Both the position numbers and the translations under genes were made by a program. This document shows positions 1-12,200 of a stretch of 64,000 nt of DNA, piece after piece (position 1 is the first letter of the stretch; each line of letters starts with the position of its first letter). The notes under the pieces were generated by a model. That model saw only the letters and a list, made by a program, of their open reading frames with translations. It made no database searches and had not been told where the DNA came from. The DNA comes from Eublepharis macularius (Eukaryota > Chordata > Lepidosauria > Squamata > Eublepharidae): positions 15,891,868 through 15,955,867 of the forward strand of contig NC_072791.1 in NCBI RefSeq assembly GCF_028583425.1, written 5' to 3'.

Positions 1-720
1 GAACGCTGCAGCTCATTTACTCGCAGGAGTAGTGTGTAGTCTTTCCATTGGCTTCCCATCGCTTACTGGGCTCAGTTCAAGGTCATGGCTATCATATTCA
101 AAGCCCTTCATGGGCTCGACTCCTTTTATCTGTGTGACCACCTCTCCCTTATGTTCCGCCACGGGAGCTTTGCTCACTGGGACAGGGCCTTCTGCAGATT
201 CCGCCCCACAGTTGGGCAAAATCAGCAGCTTCCTGCACACGTGCTTTCTCCGTGGTAGCCCCCACCTTATGGAATGGTCTGCCTGAGGGAACCAGGAAAG
301 CTCCCCCTCCCCTGGCTTTTTGCAAACTATGCAAAACTGAATTGTTCAGGGAGGGCTTTCTACCCAGATGACTGTGTTGCAAAAAGTCGCTCCGAGAGAT
401 GTGTTGGTAGGGACAGTGGCTGTATGCTACTTACTGTCTGCTGATGTAGATGAGCCTACAAAGAAGAATCCTCATTGCTAAATGTGCCATGTAAATTAGT
501 TATGCTTAGTTTTGAAAGATTTCATCTATGTATTGGCTTTATGCTTGTTTTTTTCAAATTTACTGCTACCATACCCGATTGTCTCTCTTTCACTGAATGT
601 CCTAACTGTTGTTCATTATCGTACTTTGCTCAGTGATTGTCCTAACGGTTGATTATATTGTATTTTCGTGTGTACTGTGTTACTTGCATTAGATTTCAGT
701 CAGAAAGGCGGACTATAAAT
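1..720 (+). mobile_element. L2/CR1-clade LINE 3' fragment
   Basis: Plus-strand translation, broken by stops, gives the C-terminal region of a LINE reverse transcriptase (HWLPIAYWAQFKV, then IIFKALHGLDS). It is followed by a 3' tail with GGCGGACTATAAATAATAGTAG at about 705-730. The same tail recurs at 47120-47150, 53685-53710 and 54770-54790. The 5' part is outside the window and the reading frame is decayed. Confidence 0.75.
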
Positions 721-781
721 AATAGTAGTAGTAATAACAATATACAGTCCAAAGTTTTTGTAAGGAATTTACTGACATAAG

Positions 782-1238
782 CAGGGCCGGCGTGCCCACT
801 GAGGCAGGTCCGTCCCCCGCCTCAAGTGCTGAGGTGCCAAAGGAGGTGCTGGAGGGGGCACTGGGGGCAGGGGGGCACACAGTGGAGCTGGCGTGCCTGG
901 CCTGTAGCTGCTGAGGCCTGCCAGCCCCGTGCTGCCACCGCCGCCGCCTCCAACACCCAGCCAGGTGCAGCAGCCGTGGGCCAGGCATGGTAGGTATCCA
1001 GGGTGGTGTGTGGAACCTCCCCAGCCACCCGCCGTGCCCTACTGGGAGCGCAGGCAGCCTCCGTGTGCCATCCCAGCTGCCCGCCGGCCAATGGGGCCAG
1101 CTTGCTGTGTGATGACATCACACGCAGTGACGTCATCATGTATTCCGGGGGACGTGCACGCATGCACTCCATGCATGTACTCCATGCGCGCACATGTAGG
1201 GGCAGCTGCGGGGGCCAGAAATCCTGGCGCCGCCCCTG
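782..1238. mobile_element. Non-autonomous hAT-type transposon, GC-rich
   Basis: Begins CAGGGCCGGCG and ends GGCGCCGCCCCTG (short imperfect terminal inverted repeats). It is flanked by a perfect 8-bp duplication GACATAAG at 774-781 and 1239-1246, the size made by hAT transposases. The 457-bp interior is GC-rich and contains a TGACGTCA palindrome near 1128. No transposase is encoded. Confidence 0.85.
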
Positions 1239-1246
1239 GACATAAG

Positions 1247-2067
1247 AGGTCGTGAGGGCCATCGGGTAAGGAACTTTTCAAAGGGGATTCGACGGATTTC
1301 TCCCTTATGAATTTATCAGCAACTGCTAGCCATGATAGGTCAGTGGAACCTTCATGTACAGAGGCAGTGTATCTCCAAATACCAGAAGCTAGATACAAAC
1401 CACATGGCATAGCTGTTGAATTCACCCCCTGCTTGCGGGCTTCCTGGAGGTATATCATGAACCACTGTCAGGCACAAGATGCTGGACTGGATGGGTCTTT
1501 GGTCTGGTCCAGCTGGGTCCCCTTATGTTTTTAATTGAAAAAATACCAAAGTTAAAATGACCAAAATTTCACGAGCCGGCATCAAAAGGCAATCTAGCAG
1601 AAACCATTTAACACTCAAAAGGAACAATGAGACATAACCAGCTGGGCTGGTTTATAAATACAGAAGCAGCATAGTAGAAACAGCAAAGCTGAAATAACAT
1701 TTTTGTTCCCTCCTAGAATGATCCTTTACATCTGTCTCTTATTATCCCACCCATTAGCCTTCCAGAAACTATCAGACAAGAGCAGGAAAGATGCCTGCTG
1801 AAGCAGGGAGCTTAACAGGGAGCCCAGCAAAAGAGACAAGCCACATATCCTAGCGGGCACTCAGGAGGACAGCCTCTTACTACTTAACAGTCTGTATCCC
1901 ACCAATTGGCCGAGCAAAACTTGAACCCTTCCTCTGGCCTAAGGAGACGGAACAGCCACTTAGTTGGAGAAAGGCTCCTTGGGCAACAAAAACATCCCCT
2001 TAGCAAATAGTGTTTTGCTATCTCGGTTAACACAAACGGGCCTTTTGTTACAATTTTGCTTCGCAGA
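1247..2067. other. Unassigned non-coding stretch
   Basis: About 1330-1510 resembles the 3' part of a common reptile SINE-like repeat (AGGCAGTGTATCTCCAAAT; a relative lies near 4180-4200). I see no exon or RNA gene in the rest. Confidence 0.4.
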
Positions 2068-2075
2068 CTCATGAG

Positions 2076-2335
2076 CAGGGCTTTTTTTCAGCTGGAATGT
2101 GGTGGAATGGAGTTCCGGAACCTCTTGAAAATGGTCACATGGCTGGTGGCCCCGCCCCCTGATCTCCAGACAGAGGGGAGTTGAGATTGACCTCCATGCC
2201 GCTGAGCGGCACGGAGGGCAATCTAAACCCCCCTCTGTCGGGAGATCAGGGGGCGGGGCCACCAGCCATGTGACCATTTTCTCTGGGGGCAACCCACTGA
2301 GTTCCACTACCTCTTTTCCCAGAAAAAAAGCCCTG
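2076..2335. mobile_element. hAT-type MITE, CAGGGCTTTTTTTC family, copy 1
   Basis: Terminal inverted repeats CAGGGCTTTTTTTC / GAAAAAAAGCCCTG. The interior is itself a large inverted repeat around the CAGACAGAGGGG / CCCCTCTGTC segments. The 8-bp duplication is CTCATGAG (2068-2075) and CTCATGGG (2336-2343), 7 of 8 identical. 260 bp, non-coding. Confidence 0.92.
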
Positions 2336-2343
2336 CTCATGGG

Positions 2344-3164
2344 TAATCAGGGAGTTGACTAAAGAATGGTCCTCCGTAAGTAGGATATTTTCTGTAATGC
2401 TTTAGAAATTTCTGTCCTCTGCCTTTGGACGGTGCCCTTGTGACAAGAGCTTTTGGGAAAAGCGAAAAAAATGATTTGTAGCAAGCTGTCAGTTTAGCTG
2501 CTCAGGAGGCAGCCTGAAGAAGGCGCTGGGAGCCTGATGCAAGATCAGCCATTATAGCCTGCTGTAGCGAATCTATTGCTACCAACATGACACAGACCTC
2601 CCAAGAATGTACCCCCTCAACATGCTAAAAACACCCTGCATGTGGAAAGCTAGTATGTCAGGAAGAAGGGTCCTGGCTTTTTCTTTTATGTTCTTTCAGT
2701 GCTACCTCTTGTCCAAAACTTTCTGCACTTGGAGACAGGTGTGGTTCTGATCCTTAATATGTTCCTTCTGTCTTCAGTGGTCTTCCCCTATAAATCACAA
2801 TCGCCATGACTGCTTTTGATTCTTTAAAAAAAAAATTGGATTTTTTAAAAAAGAAATTGTACGTAACTGAGCTTGCAGTCCTTTCTGTTGTCTTATGGTG
2901 GGAATACTTGTGATTTGGTTGGAAGGAGGATGGGAGGAGATTCCAGGGGGATTTTTAGGGGCAGCATTGGTATTCATTGCTCCATTGAAAAATGTAAGTA
3001 ATTCAAAAAACAGCAACGATTGCAGCCATACTTGTCTGAGCAAATAAAAAACTGAAACGCGTTTGTTGTCTTAATCTCTGAGCATGGTACTTCGCAGTTA
3101 CATTGCAGGGGGGTGTAAACATTAACCTTTTAAATGTATGTTTTTCCACTTTGGCTGTTTCCAG
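2344..3164. other. Intron or upstream sequence of the PPP1R36-like gene, nothing recognised
   Basis: Contains A/T runs near 2823-2855 but no exon I can defend. The preceding PPP1R36 exon must end with a single-nucleotide overhang, and no convincing donor with an open frame was found here. Confidence 0.4.
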
Positions 3165-3231
3165 ATGCTGCTATGTTTCTGGCACATGAGGATGACGCAC
3201 CTGACATCCCTTCCTTCTCAATAGTTTTGAG
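3165..3231 (+). CDS. PPP1R36: PPP1R36-like exon (first in window)
   Basis: Acceptor TTTCCAG before 3165, donor GTATGC after 3231. The frame starts with two bases completing an upstream codon, then reads [18 protein letters not shown] and IVL, leaving two bases (AG). These pair with the first base of the 13151 exon to give Arg. The other two frames contain stops. 67 nt. Confidence 0.78.
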
Positions 3232-6200
3232 GTATGCACTTTGGTATTTTTATTTTTCAACAGGGTGCCCATGTTTTATAACACCTTGTGAAATACATAG
3301 GAAACCCTAAAGTGCCGTAGTATCACCAGGGCTCTTTTTCAGCTGGAATGAGGTGGAATGGAGTTCCGGAACCTCTTGAAAATGGTCACATGGCTGGTGG
3401 CCCTAGACAGAGGGGCCACCACTGGAGCGGTGCGGAGGGTAATCTAAACTCCCCTCTGTCTGGAGATCAGGGGGTGGGGCCACCAGCCATGTGACCATTT
3501 TCGCCTAGGGTCATTTAAACTTTTAAAAACTCCCCCCTTGTTCCCGCTGGCCTAAAGTGACGTCATTGGCCCTGGGAGCATGCGTGCACTTTGTACGCGC
3601 GCATGTGGTACCAGGGGCACCACCTCCCACCAAGAGTTGCCCCCTGTGCTGGCAACCCACTGAGTTCCACCACCTCTTCCCAGAAAAAACATCCTGAGTA
3701 TCATCATCACCATCATCTGGCATGGACAATTTTTCTATATTTTAAAAATCTCATTATAGTTATGTGGCTCTCTCGATCTAATCTAATATCACAGCTATCC
3801 TCTTTCCTTGAATCTGCAGCCTATGTTATTTGACAACCCTCTTTGCCTCTGAGTATTGCGCCTCTCATCAGAGAACTGAAGCTGACCCTGCCCCCTGGCA
3901 AGCATATCACTACGAAAACACCCGTCACCCACCTTTCTCACATTACATCATTACACATTCATCTTTGGCATATTTTCTGTGTATGTATATGGCATTCTTT
4001 ATATGTATATAGGCACACTTTAAAGCCAACTGTAAGCACATTTTCAGGTGATACAATTTGCTGCTACAAGCGGCAGTGACAGCAACTCGCACAGATGATT
4101 TTTAAAAAGCCAATTAGATAAATTCATGGAAGATAGGTCTATCAGAGGATATTTGCTATGATGGCTAATTGGGAACCTCCATGTTCAGAGGCAGTGTACC
4201 TCGGTGTTCCAGTTTATAGGGCAAACAACAGGGGAAGGCTGTGAGTTCTACATCCTATCTGTAGACCTCCTGAGAGACAACCAGTAGAAAACAGCAGGGC
4301 TTTTTTTCTGGGAAAAGAGGTGGTGGAACTCAGTGGTAGAACTCAGGACCGCACAATGATGTCACTTTGGGTCAGCTGGAACAAGGGGGGAGTTTTTTAA
4401 AGTTTAAATCACCCTTGGCGAACATGGTCACATGACTGGTGGCAATCTAAACTTCCCTGTCTGGAGATCAGGGGGCGGGGCCACCAGCCATATGACCATT
4501 TTCAAGAGGTGCCGGAATTCCTTCCACCGCGTTCCAGCTGAAAAAAAGCCCTGGAAAACAGAATGCTGTACTAGATGGACTTTTGGTTTGATCTGACAGC
4601 TGAGCTGACTCCTTACATTTGCATGTCTTTTAATGGCCAGAATTCCAATTGCCAAACATAGGCAGAAGGAAATGTATTCCAACTGTGACTAAATTACTAA
4701 TAAAAACCAGGATCTCAAAGATGCTATCTTTGTCCATAACACTGTTGGCATTTAGCCCTGGTTTTGCTCCACAGCTCCTTGGTTCCTCCTCCTTCTGCCT
4801 TCTAAAATGCTCTTCAGGTTTGTGCCTTAAGTGACAACCAATAGCTGGGTTAGGGGCTGCCAGAGGAAGGGGAGGTCTTGGCAGAACGTTCACGGAGCGG
4901 CAGAATTGCTTGAGGCACACACAGGGAGCTCACTGGATCCCAGGCCAAACTACAGCAAATAAATCAACTTGTGAGATTAGTGCAAGTTATTTGTGTCAAT
5001 GATGGCAAAGAAGGCAGTAGGACTTTCCAACCATTAAGAGGGATCCTGAGCCACTCGCTGCTGCACAACATGTAGGGTTGAACAAGCAACAACCACCCCT
5101 GTCCTTAGAACAAATGCTCTGTTGTGATGTTTACCCATGTGGCATTGTGAGATTTTAAAATTTCGCTCTAGGTGTAAGCAGCTGGATGAATTCCTTATGG
5201 CTCTGCTATACTATATCAATTTTTTTTTGGAAAAACTCCAACTGGAGACCAAGCCCACATGTTTGGGGTAAGTAAATTGCCTTTTAGATACAGGGCCAAT
5301 GCACTCAAGGTTAAGCAAAAATGAAATTATAAGACGTGATGTATCATAAACGATATAGAAAATGGATCATAACAATAGAAGGCCAGGCAGCAAAAGCAAG
5401 ATAATATATCACAATACATATTACAATAAAAGGTAAAGGTAGTCCCCTGTGCAAGCACCGAGTCATTACTGACCCATGGGGGTACATCACATGATGACAG
5501 TTTCTTGGCAGACTTTTTACGGGGTGGTTTGCCATTGCCTTCCCCAGTCATCTACACTTTACCCCCAGGAAACTGGGCACTCATTTTACCGACCTCGGAA
5601 GGATGGCAGGCTGAGTCAACCTTGAGCTAGTTACTGTAACCCAGCTTCCGCCAGGATCGAACTCACGTGAGCAGAGCTTGGGCTGCAGTACTGCCGCTTA
5701 CCACTCTGCGCCACGGGGCTCCTAAATAGTACAATATCCCAATAAATAGTACAATAGACTATATATGGTGGGCTGTTGCTCAGTGGTAATGCATTTCCTT
5801 GGTCCCAGGTTCAACCCCAACGTCTCCAACGAAAAGATCAGGTAGCAGGTGACGTGAAAGACCTTTTCCTGGTGAGCAGCTGTCGGTTTGAGTAGAGAAC
5901 GGTCTGATGGACCAATGGTCTTCCCAGGCTTTTGAGATCACTTCTGGATCCTATATAACTTTCCTGATCAGAGAGAAACCACCTCGGGAAAAGCCCTTTG
6001 TAGCTTGAAATGCAGTGCTTGTTAAAATAATTTTTTTTAAAAAGTCTCCAAAAGCAACTTCATGCAGGATTGGTTAATTTCCCCTCTTGCAACGGCCAGC
6101 GGCTGGCAGAACACTTGCTTGGCTTGCAGAAGGCTCCAGGTTTAGTCCCCGCCACCTGTAGTTAAAAGGACCAGGTAGTAGGTGACGGTAAAGACCTCGG

Positions 6201-9200
6201 CCTGAGACCCTGGAGAGCTGCTGCCAGTCTGAGTAGACAACTGTTGGCCTTGATGGAACTATGGTCTGATTCAGTATAAGGCAGCCGCATGTCTGTTTGT
6301 AGGTTTTTGCCGTTGCGTTAGTGCAGCTCTCTTATTTCCAGGTTATGACAAAAGCTGTCCCTGGAAAGCTTTTGTTCCCCTTTTGGGCAAAGCCTTGTCT
6401 CCCCTCCCAGTATCCAGAACCAGTGTGGTGTAGTGGTTAGAGTGTCGGACTAAAATCTAGGAGGCCCAGGTTGGAATCCCCGAGCAGTGCTGTTCTGTTG
6501 GCGCCCTTTGTGCTTATGCCTGATGTATGTCCCTGTAGAAAGGATATAGATACTTAAAATAAACCAGTTTGCTTTGGCAGTTGACTAGATAGCCTGCAGG
6601 TCCCCCCAGAGCCAGCAGCACCCCCGGGTAATCACATGGTTGCCTGCTCTTAGATCTGGCCTTGGTACTAGCTGTGAGCAGGAAGTCCGTAGTTCAAATG
6701 TCAGGCTGGCCATATTCCACAGCAGTGCCGTTGGGGCTGAACTTCAGGTCAGAAATCTGGGGCCCTCGTTCATGGGGAGAGTCTGAATGTTTTATTTATT
6801 TATTTATATTTCAATTTATATACCGCCCATCCCTAGGGGCTCTGGGCGGTGAACAGTTAAAATCGATAAAAACAAGAACTAAAATCAATATACAAACAAT
6901 AAAACAAATTAACAAAGTGCAGTGGTGGGGAGAACCCTCCCCCACCCCAAAGGTGGGAGGCCGACATGGCACCGCCCCCTTCAATCACCAAACGCCTGGT
7001 GGAACAGCTCTGTCTTACAGGCCCGGCAGAACGATAATATGTCCCGCTGGGCCCGGGTCTCCATTGACAGAGCGTTCCACCAGGCTGGGGCCAGGACTGA
7101 AAAGGCCCTGGCCCTGGTTGAAGCGAGGCGGGCTTCCTTAGGGCCGGGGACCACAAGTAAATATTTATTCGCTGATCGAAGCGATCTCCGGGGAACGTAC
7201 AGGGAGAGGCGGTCCCGAAGATATGCCGGTCCCAACCCGCTCAGGGCTTTAAAGGTAAGAACCAACACTTTGAACCTGATTCGGAATTCAACCGGAAGCC
7301 ACTGCAGCTGGCGCAGGACAGGTGTGATGTGTGACTGGTAAGGTATACCAGTCAGGACCCGTGCCGCCGCATTCTGGACCAGTTGTAGTTTCCGGATCAG
7401 GCCCAGGGGTAGCCCAGCGTAGAGTGAGTTACAGTAATCTAGCCTGGAGGTGTTGGGTGTAGCTGGCAAGTGTCAGGCTATGGATGACAGGCTATGGCAG
7501 ATAGACCCCTGTGCCATTACAGCAAGAATCCAGGCTCTTGGTTAAAAGGTTTTATTCAGGAATCAGATCATTTCCACAGATATGTCCATAAGGTTACTCA
7601 GAAGCAAGGTAAGCATCTAAGCAGTAAGAACAGGTTGACAGGAATGGTAACGTGGGAAAACCCTTCCTCTTAACACCCGTGTTTACTCCTTCCCCCTCCC
7701 AACAGTAAAACAGGACTTTTGGCGCAAACTCATCCTGAGAGCGTCTCACATATTTGTACTATCAGGTCGAGACACTGAGAAAGCAAGAGATCAAAGCTGA
7801 GACATAGCAGTGCAGGGGAGTGAGCAATATACAAGGTCAGAAGCACTGAGAGTTTCTACAATTTGTTAGATAAGGCACCTGCAGCTTCAATAAGCCTGTG
7901 AAGGCAAAACAGTTAGGGCATAGGCAATATGACATCAAGTTATAGCATGAAACATTGGTTCAGAACAACAGGTCAGCATTAAGTAGTGGCATGGATGGGG
8001 CACAGACATGACAGCAAGCCATATTGAACACAGTGGGACTTAATCCTGAGATGCATAGAATCTAGTTACACTGTGTGTGTGACTTTTTCCATAGAGGTGG
8101 TGAGATGGAAAGAGATCAACTTGTCGCATACTTCTTTGGTGCTTCACATTTGAAGCATTGTCTCAAAGAGGCTCCCTGTGAAGCCAGAATCGAAAATTGC
8201 CCAACTGCACCACCCATAGCCTCACTAGGTAGTCTGTCTGTAGCAGTAGAAAAGAGCAAGAGTCCAGTAACACCTATAAGACTAACAAAAGTTGTGGGAG
8301 AGTGTGAGCTTTTGTGAGCCACAGCTCACTTCTTCAGATACAGCTAGAACACTGTCGGTATATCTTGGAGAGTGGAGTGATTTCAGATGCTGATTACCGA
8401 TGCTGATTTCTCCACACCTACTACCCCTCTGCATATCCCACCGAATCCGATCACGCCTGCCATTGTCATTCACTGGCCATTGTCATTCGGCATCCGAAAT
8501 CACTCTCCAAGATATACTGACAGTGTTCTAGCTGTATCTGAAGAAGTGAGCTATAGCTCATGAAAGCTCACACCCTACCACAAATGTTGTTATTCTTATA
8601 GGTGCTACTGGACTCTTGCTCTTTTCTAGGTGGCCATAAGCAAGCAGCGATCTCAAGTCTCGGCTCCTTGTCTGTGGATCGTAATTCTGACTCCCTTGTG
8701 GGGCAGTTGTAAGAACTACTGAGAGAACAATTGGATAGTGCTTTGAGCATTTAAGAACAGCACAATATATATGCTAAGTATTGTCAGCGTCAGCCATTTC
8801 ACTACCCGAGCTCACATGTCTCCTACAGAACCCCAAATCACAGGGGAGCATTTGGCTCCAAACCACCATGGCTCGTTTCTGTTCCATGCATGCCAAATAA
8901 GCCGTATTAATGCCAACCTGACTGCTTCCTGGTAGGAGCGTATAATGATGGTGCCTGCACTGCACATTTCATTCAGTCACAAAACCAATGTCAAAATTGG
9001 CAGGTGCCTTTATGCTTCAAATGTAACTTAAATTGCTGAGAATTTCCCCCAGCTGCTACCACTCCCCCCGCCCCTCCTTTCTGGTACCCTATTTTAAACC
9101 CAGTCTTTTGGGAATATCAGCATTAATGTTTCCCTCTCCCGTTGACCAATCTAGACACCAATCTAGACACATCTCAGCATGGTACACCCTGGCTCCTGGG

Positions 9201-12200
9201 TTCTGATCGAAGCATGCATCATCCCATTAAATTGGCTGAAATATTCATAACAGTCTGGATATTATGTAACCTCCTAGAATGAATATTACCAGGCAATTTA
9301 ATGGAGTGTTACAAGGCCATTTGGGACGTGCCACTCCATGCCTATGGTATTATTTTCTAATCTGATCTTGATGGGTTTTATATTACAGATATTACAGTAA
9401 TGGAAGAGGGAGGAGGGGTGATCTCATATGGTTCCCTCCCCCCATACACACAATACACTCCTTCAATTGGATGGCATTTTGTCCTCCCATCACTACCAAT
9501 GGGTCACCGCAGGCATAGAAGAGGAAAGTAGGAAAAGATCCACTTCTGCCACTGGAGTGTCTGTAGGATATAGCCTGGAGTTTCTGAAGTTTCTTTCTTT
9601 GATTTGAAGCAGTCATCTTCAAGGATCCAAGAACATGAGATATTGATCCTGACTCTGCCCTGGGAACTGTCAAACGGACAGGTATTAAGAGTTCTTGGAT
9701 AAAACTTAGATTGCCAGGTGTGCAGGGGGCTGATTTTGATTGGGATCACAGTGCATGGGCAGAAGTGGACTCAAACCTTTTCCTCCACCATTTCCTGACC
9801 TGAAATGGCCTCAGGGAGTTACTATTTGCCCCAATGGGGAAAGTTACATGCAATCCATTGGTATGCATATAGCCCCTCAACTGGGAAATAGCATCTCCCC
9901 AAGGCTGCTTGCCATGGGGGAGACTTAAGCCCCCCCCCCTCCATGCACTGTCGTCTAAATAATTTCCCCTGGGAACTCACAGAACCTGTCTGATTGACAG
10001 TCCGTGGCATGGATCACTCAAAAACAGTACCATTCGTGAAAATAATGTCCCTGGTCTTCTAACCATGGTTAGGATATCTAATCGGGTGCATGCTGGTGGC
10101 TCCCTCCCGCCTCCCTTTTTCCACACGAATGAATTCTCCCACCCCTTTTATAGTTTGCATTAACCCTGATGTGTCCTGACGTCTGCACTGATGCTAACCA
10201 TGGCTCATGCAAACCTGATTCTCTCACAACCAGGATTTCCTAAATCTCAATCCCTGGTTTCCAGTTAAGAGGGGACACCAGTTTATTATTGAGCACGGAG
10301 GAACATGCACTGCTAATCGAAATTATGGAAAGGCGGGAGAAGTTAGCGCTGGAAGGCGTAAGAGGAGGGAATGTGCCTGGCAGCCAAGAGCTGAGCAAGG
10401 GCACATTCTGGTGAAAACGGGTCACATTAGATGGGATTGTCCACGATCGGACCTCCTGCAGTTTTTCTGAGTAATAAAAGCAATGGAGGGGAGAGCCCAC
10501 ATCAGCATCACAAAGGGATGTGCATGAAAATCTGTTCCTGCTGCATCATTTTTCCAACTTCAATTCCTTTCCCATTGTGCTAATTGACCTGTGGTGGGGT
10601 AGATGATATGGACATTCAGGTACTTCACAACTGCTTTTATCATTTAAAAAAACCCCTTCAGCAGTCCTCCTGATTCCGGATTTCACATGAACACATTAAC
10701 CTGCTTCATATGGAATCAGACCTTTGGTTCGTCAAGGACAGTATTGTCTGCTCAGATTGGCAGCTGCTCTCCAGGGTCTCTGGTAGTCATTCACATCATC
10801 TGCTGCCTGGTCCTTTTAATTGGAGATGTCGGGGACTGATCCTGGGACCTTCTGCATGCCACGCAGATGCGGTACTCCTAAGCCCTAGCATCTCTCCTTA
10901 ATAGAGCACATGAAGCTGCTTTATTTTGAACCAGAACATCAGTCCGTCAAGGTAAGTATTGTCTGCTCAGACTAGCAGTGGCTGTCCAGGGTCTCAGCCA
11001 GAGGTCTTTCACATCACCTGGTCCTTTCAGCTGCAGGTGCTGAGGATTGAACCTGGGACCTTTAGCTTGCAAAGTGGATGCTCTATCACTGAACCACAGC
11101 CCCTCCCTTCAAAATCTTAATTGATTTGAGACTGATGGAAGATGAAGATCTTCAAGGTCTTAAAAATCCGTGATTACATTTGAGGATTTAGATGTTCCTC
11201 GTATCGTACATCGAGCATTTGCCGGATAAGGCAGTTCTGCAACCAGACGGGCCTCTTGCCAGGTCACGCCTAATTTTGCAAGCGGCGTTATGAACAAGCG
11301 CCTGTTGGTAACCGTCTGTCTTGGGCTAGCAGCAGCTTGCAAAGTTACGGGGTGGTGCTCTAGTCTACAGCAGGTCCTGTGCAGTTTCTGTTAACAGCCT
11401 TGCATCTAAAGGATTTGTGACAGTGGTTCCTTGTGTATGCTAAGATAAAAAAAGAGGCTGCATGTCATGTCTGAATCCGTATATACAGGGTGCCAGTATG
11501 GTGTAGTGGTTAGAGTGTTGGGCTAGAGACTGGGAGACCCTAGTTCAAGTCCCCACTGTGCCATGGAAGCTCAGCCGGGTGACCTTGGGCCAGTTATCTC
11601 CATTCTGTACCTGTGAAATAGGAACATGAATTTGAGCCAGAGCTCAGAGCTAATAAACCACATTCCCCTGGGGTTGGGAGGTGAGGCAACAGTTGAGATT
11701 CTGAGCTGCAACCATGGCTGAGACTTTGTCAAGCCCTTGCTCGAACACACAACAATCCTCGTCACCAAGTGCAGAGAGTGCCTTCCCAACATTAAGAGCA
11801 AATAGCCATGGTTGCATGTCATGACGTGACATTTGAGAGCTATTAGGGTGCAGTGGTTAAACTTTAGAGCTGGGAGACCCAGGTTCGAATCCCACTCGGT
11901 GACCTCAGGACAGCTACACTTTCACCTTTGCCTTCTTCACAGGGTTGTTGTGAAGGTAAAAAATGGGGAAGGAGAGCACCCTCATCTCCATGGAGTGGCA
12001 AGATAAAAATGTGCTTCATGGATTCGTATGTTCCATCTCGTAGATGATTCTGCCCCAACATTCACATCATGTGTTGTGTGTCCCAATGCAACCAGGGAAG
12101 ATGAGCTGCATGAAGTAGTGTGGTGGTTTTAACTCTTTCCCCTTGTGTTATTTTTCCACTAAAACTCTTTCCCACACATTATAGCATGTTCCCCGATGTA

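Noticed and set aside
2337..2375. GTAAGT after GGTCCTCC near 2372 as an exon donor
   Set aside because: The only open frame exits in the wrong phase for the exon at 3165, and a hAT MITE sits where the acceptor should be.
2961..2992. Possible upstream PPP1R36 exon (TTTTTAG acceptor, GTAAGT donor, correct exit phase)
   Set aside because: Poor pyrimidine tract, very short, and the encoded peptide does not resemble anything I associate with the family.
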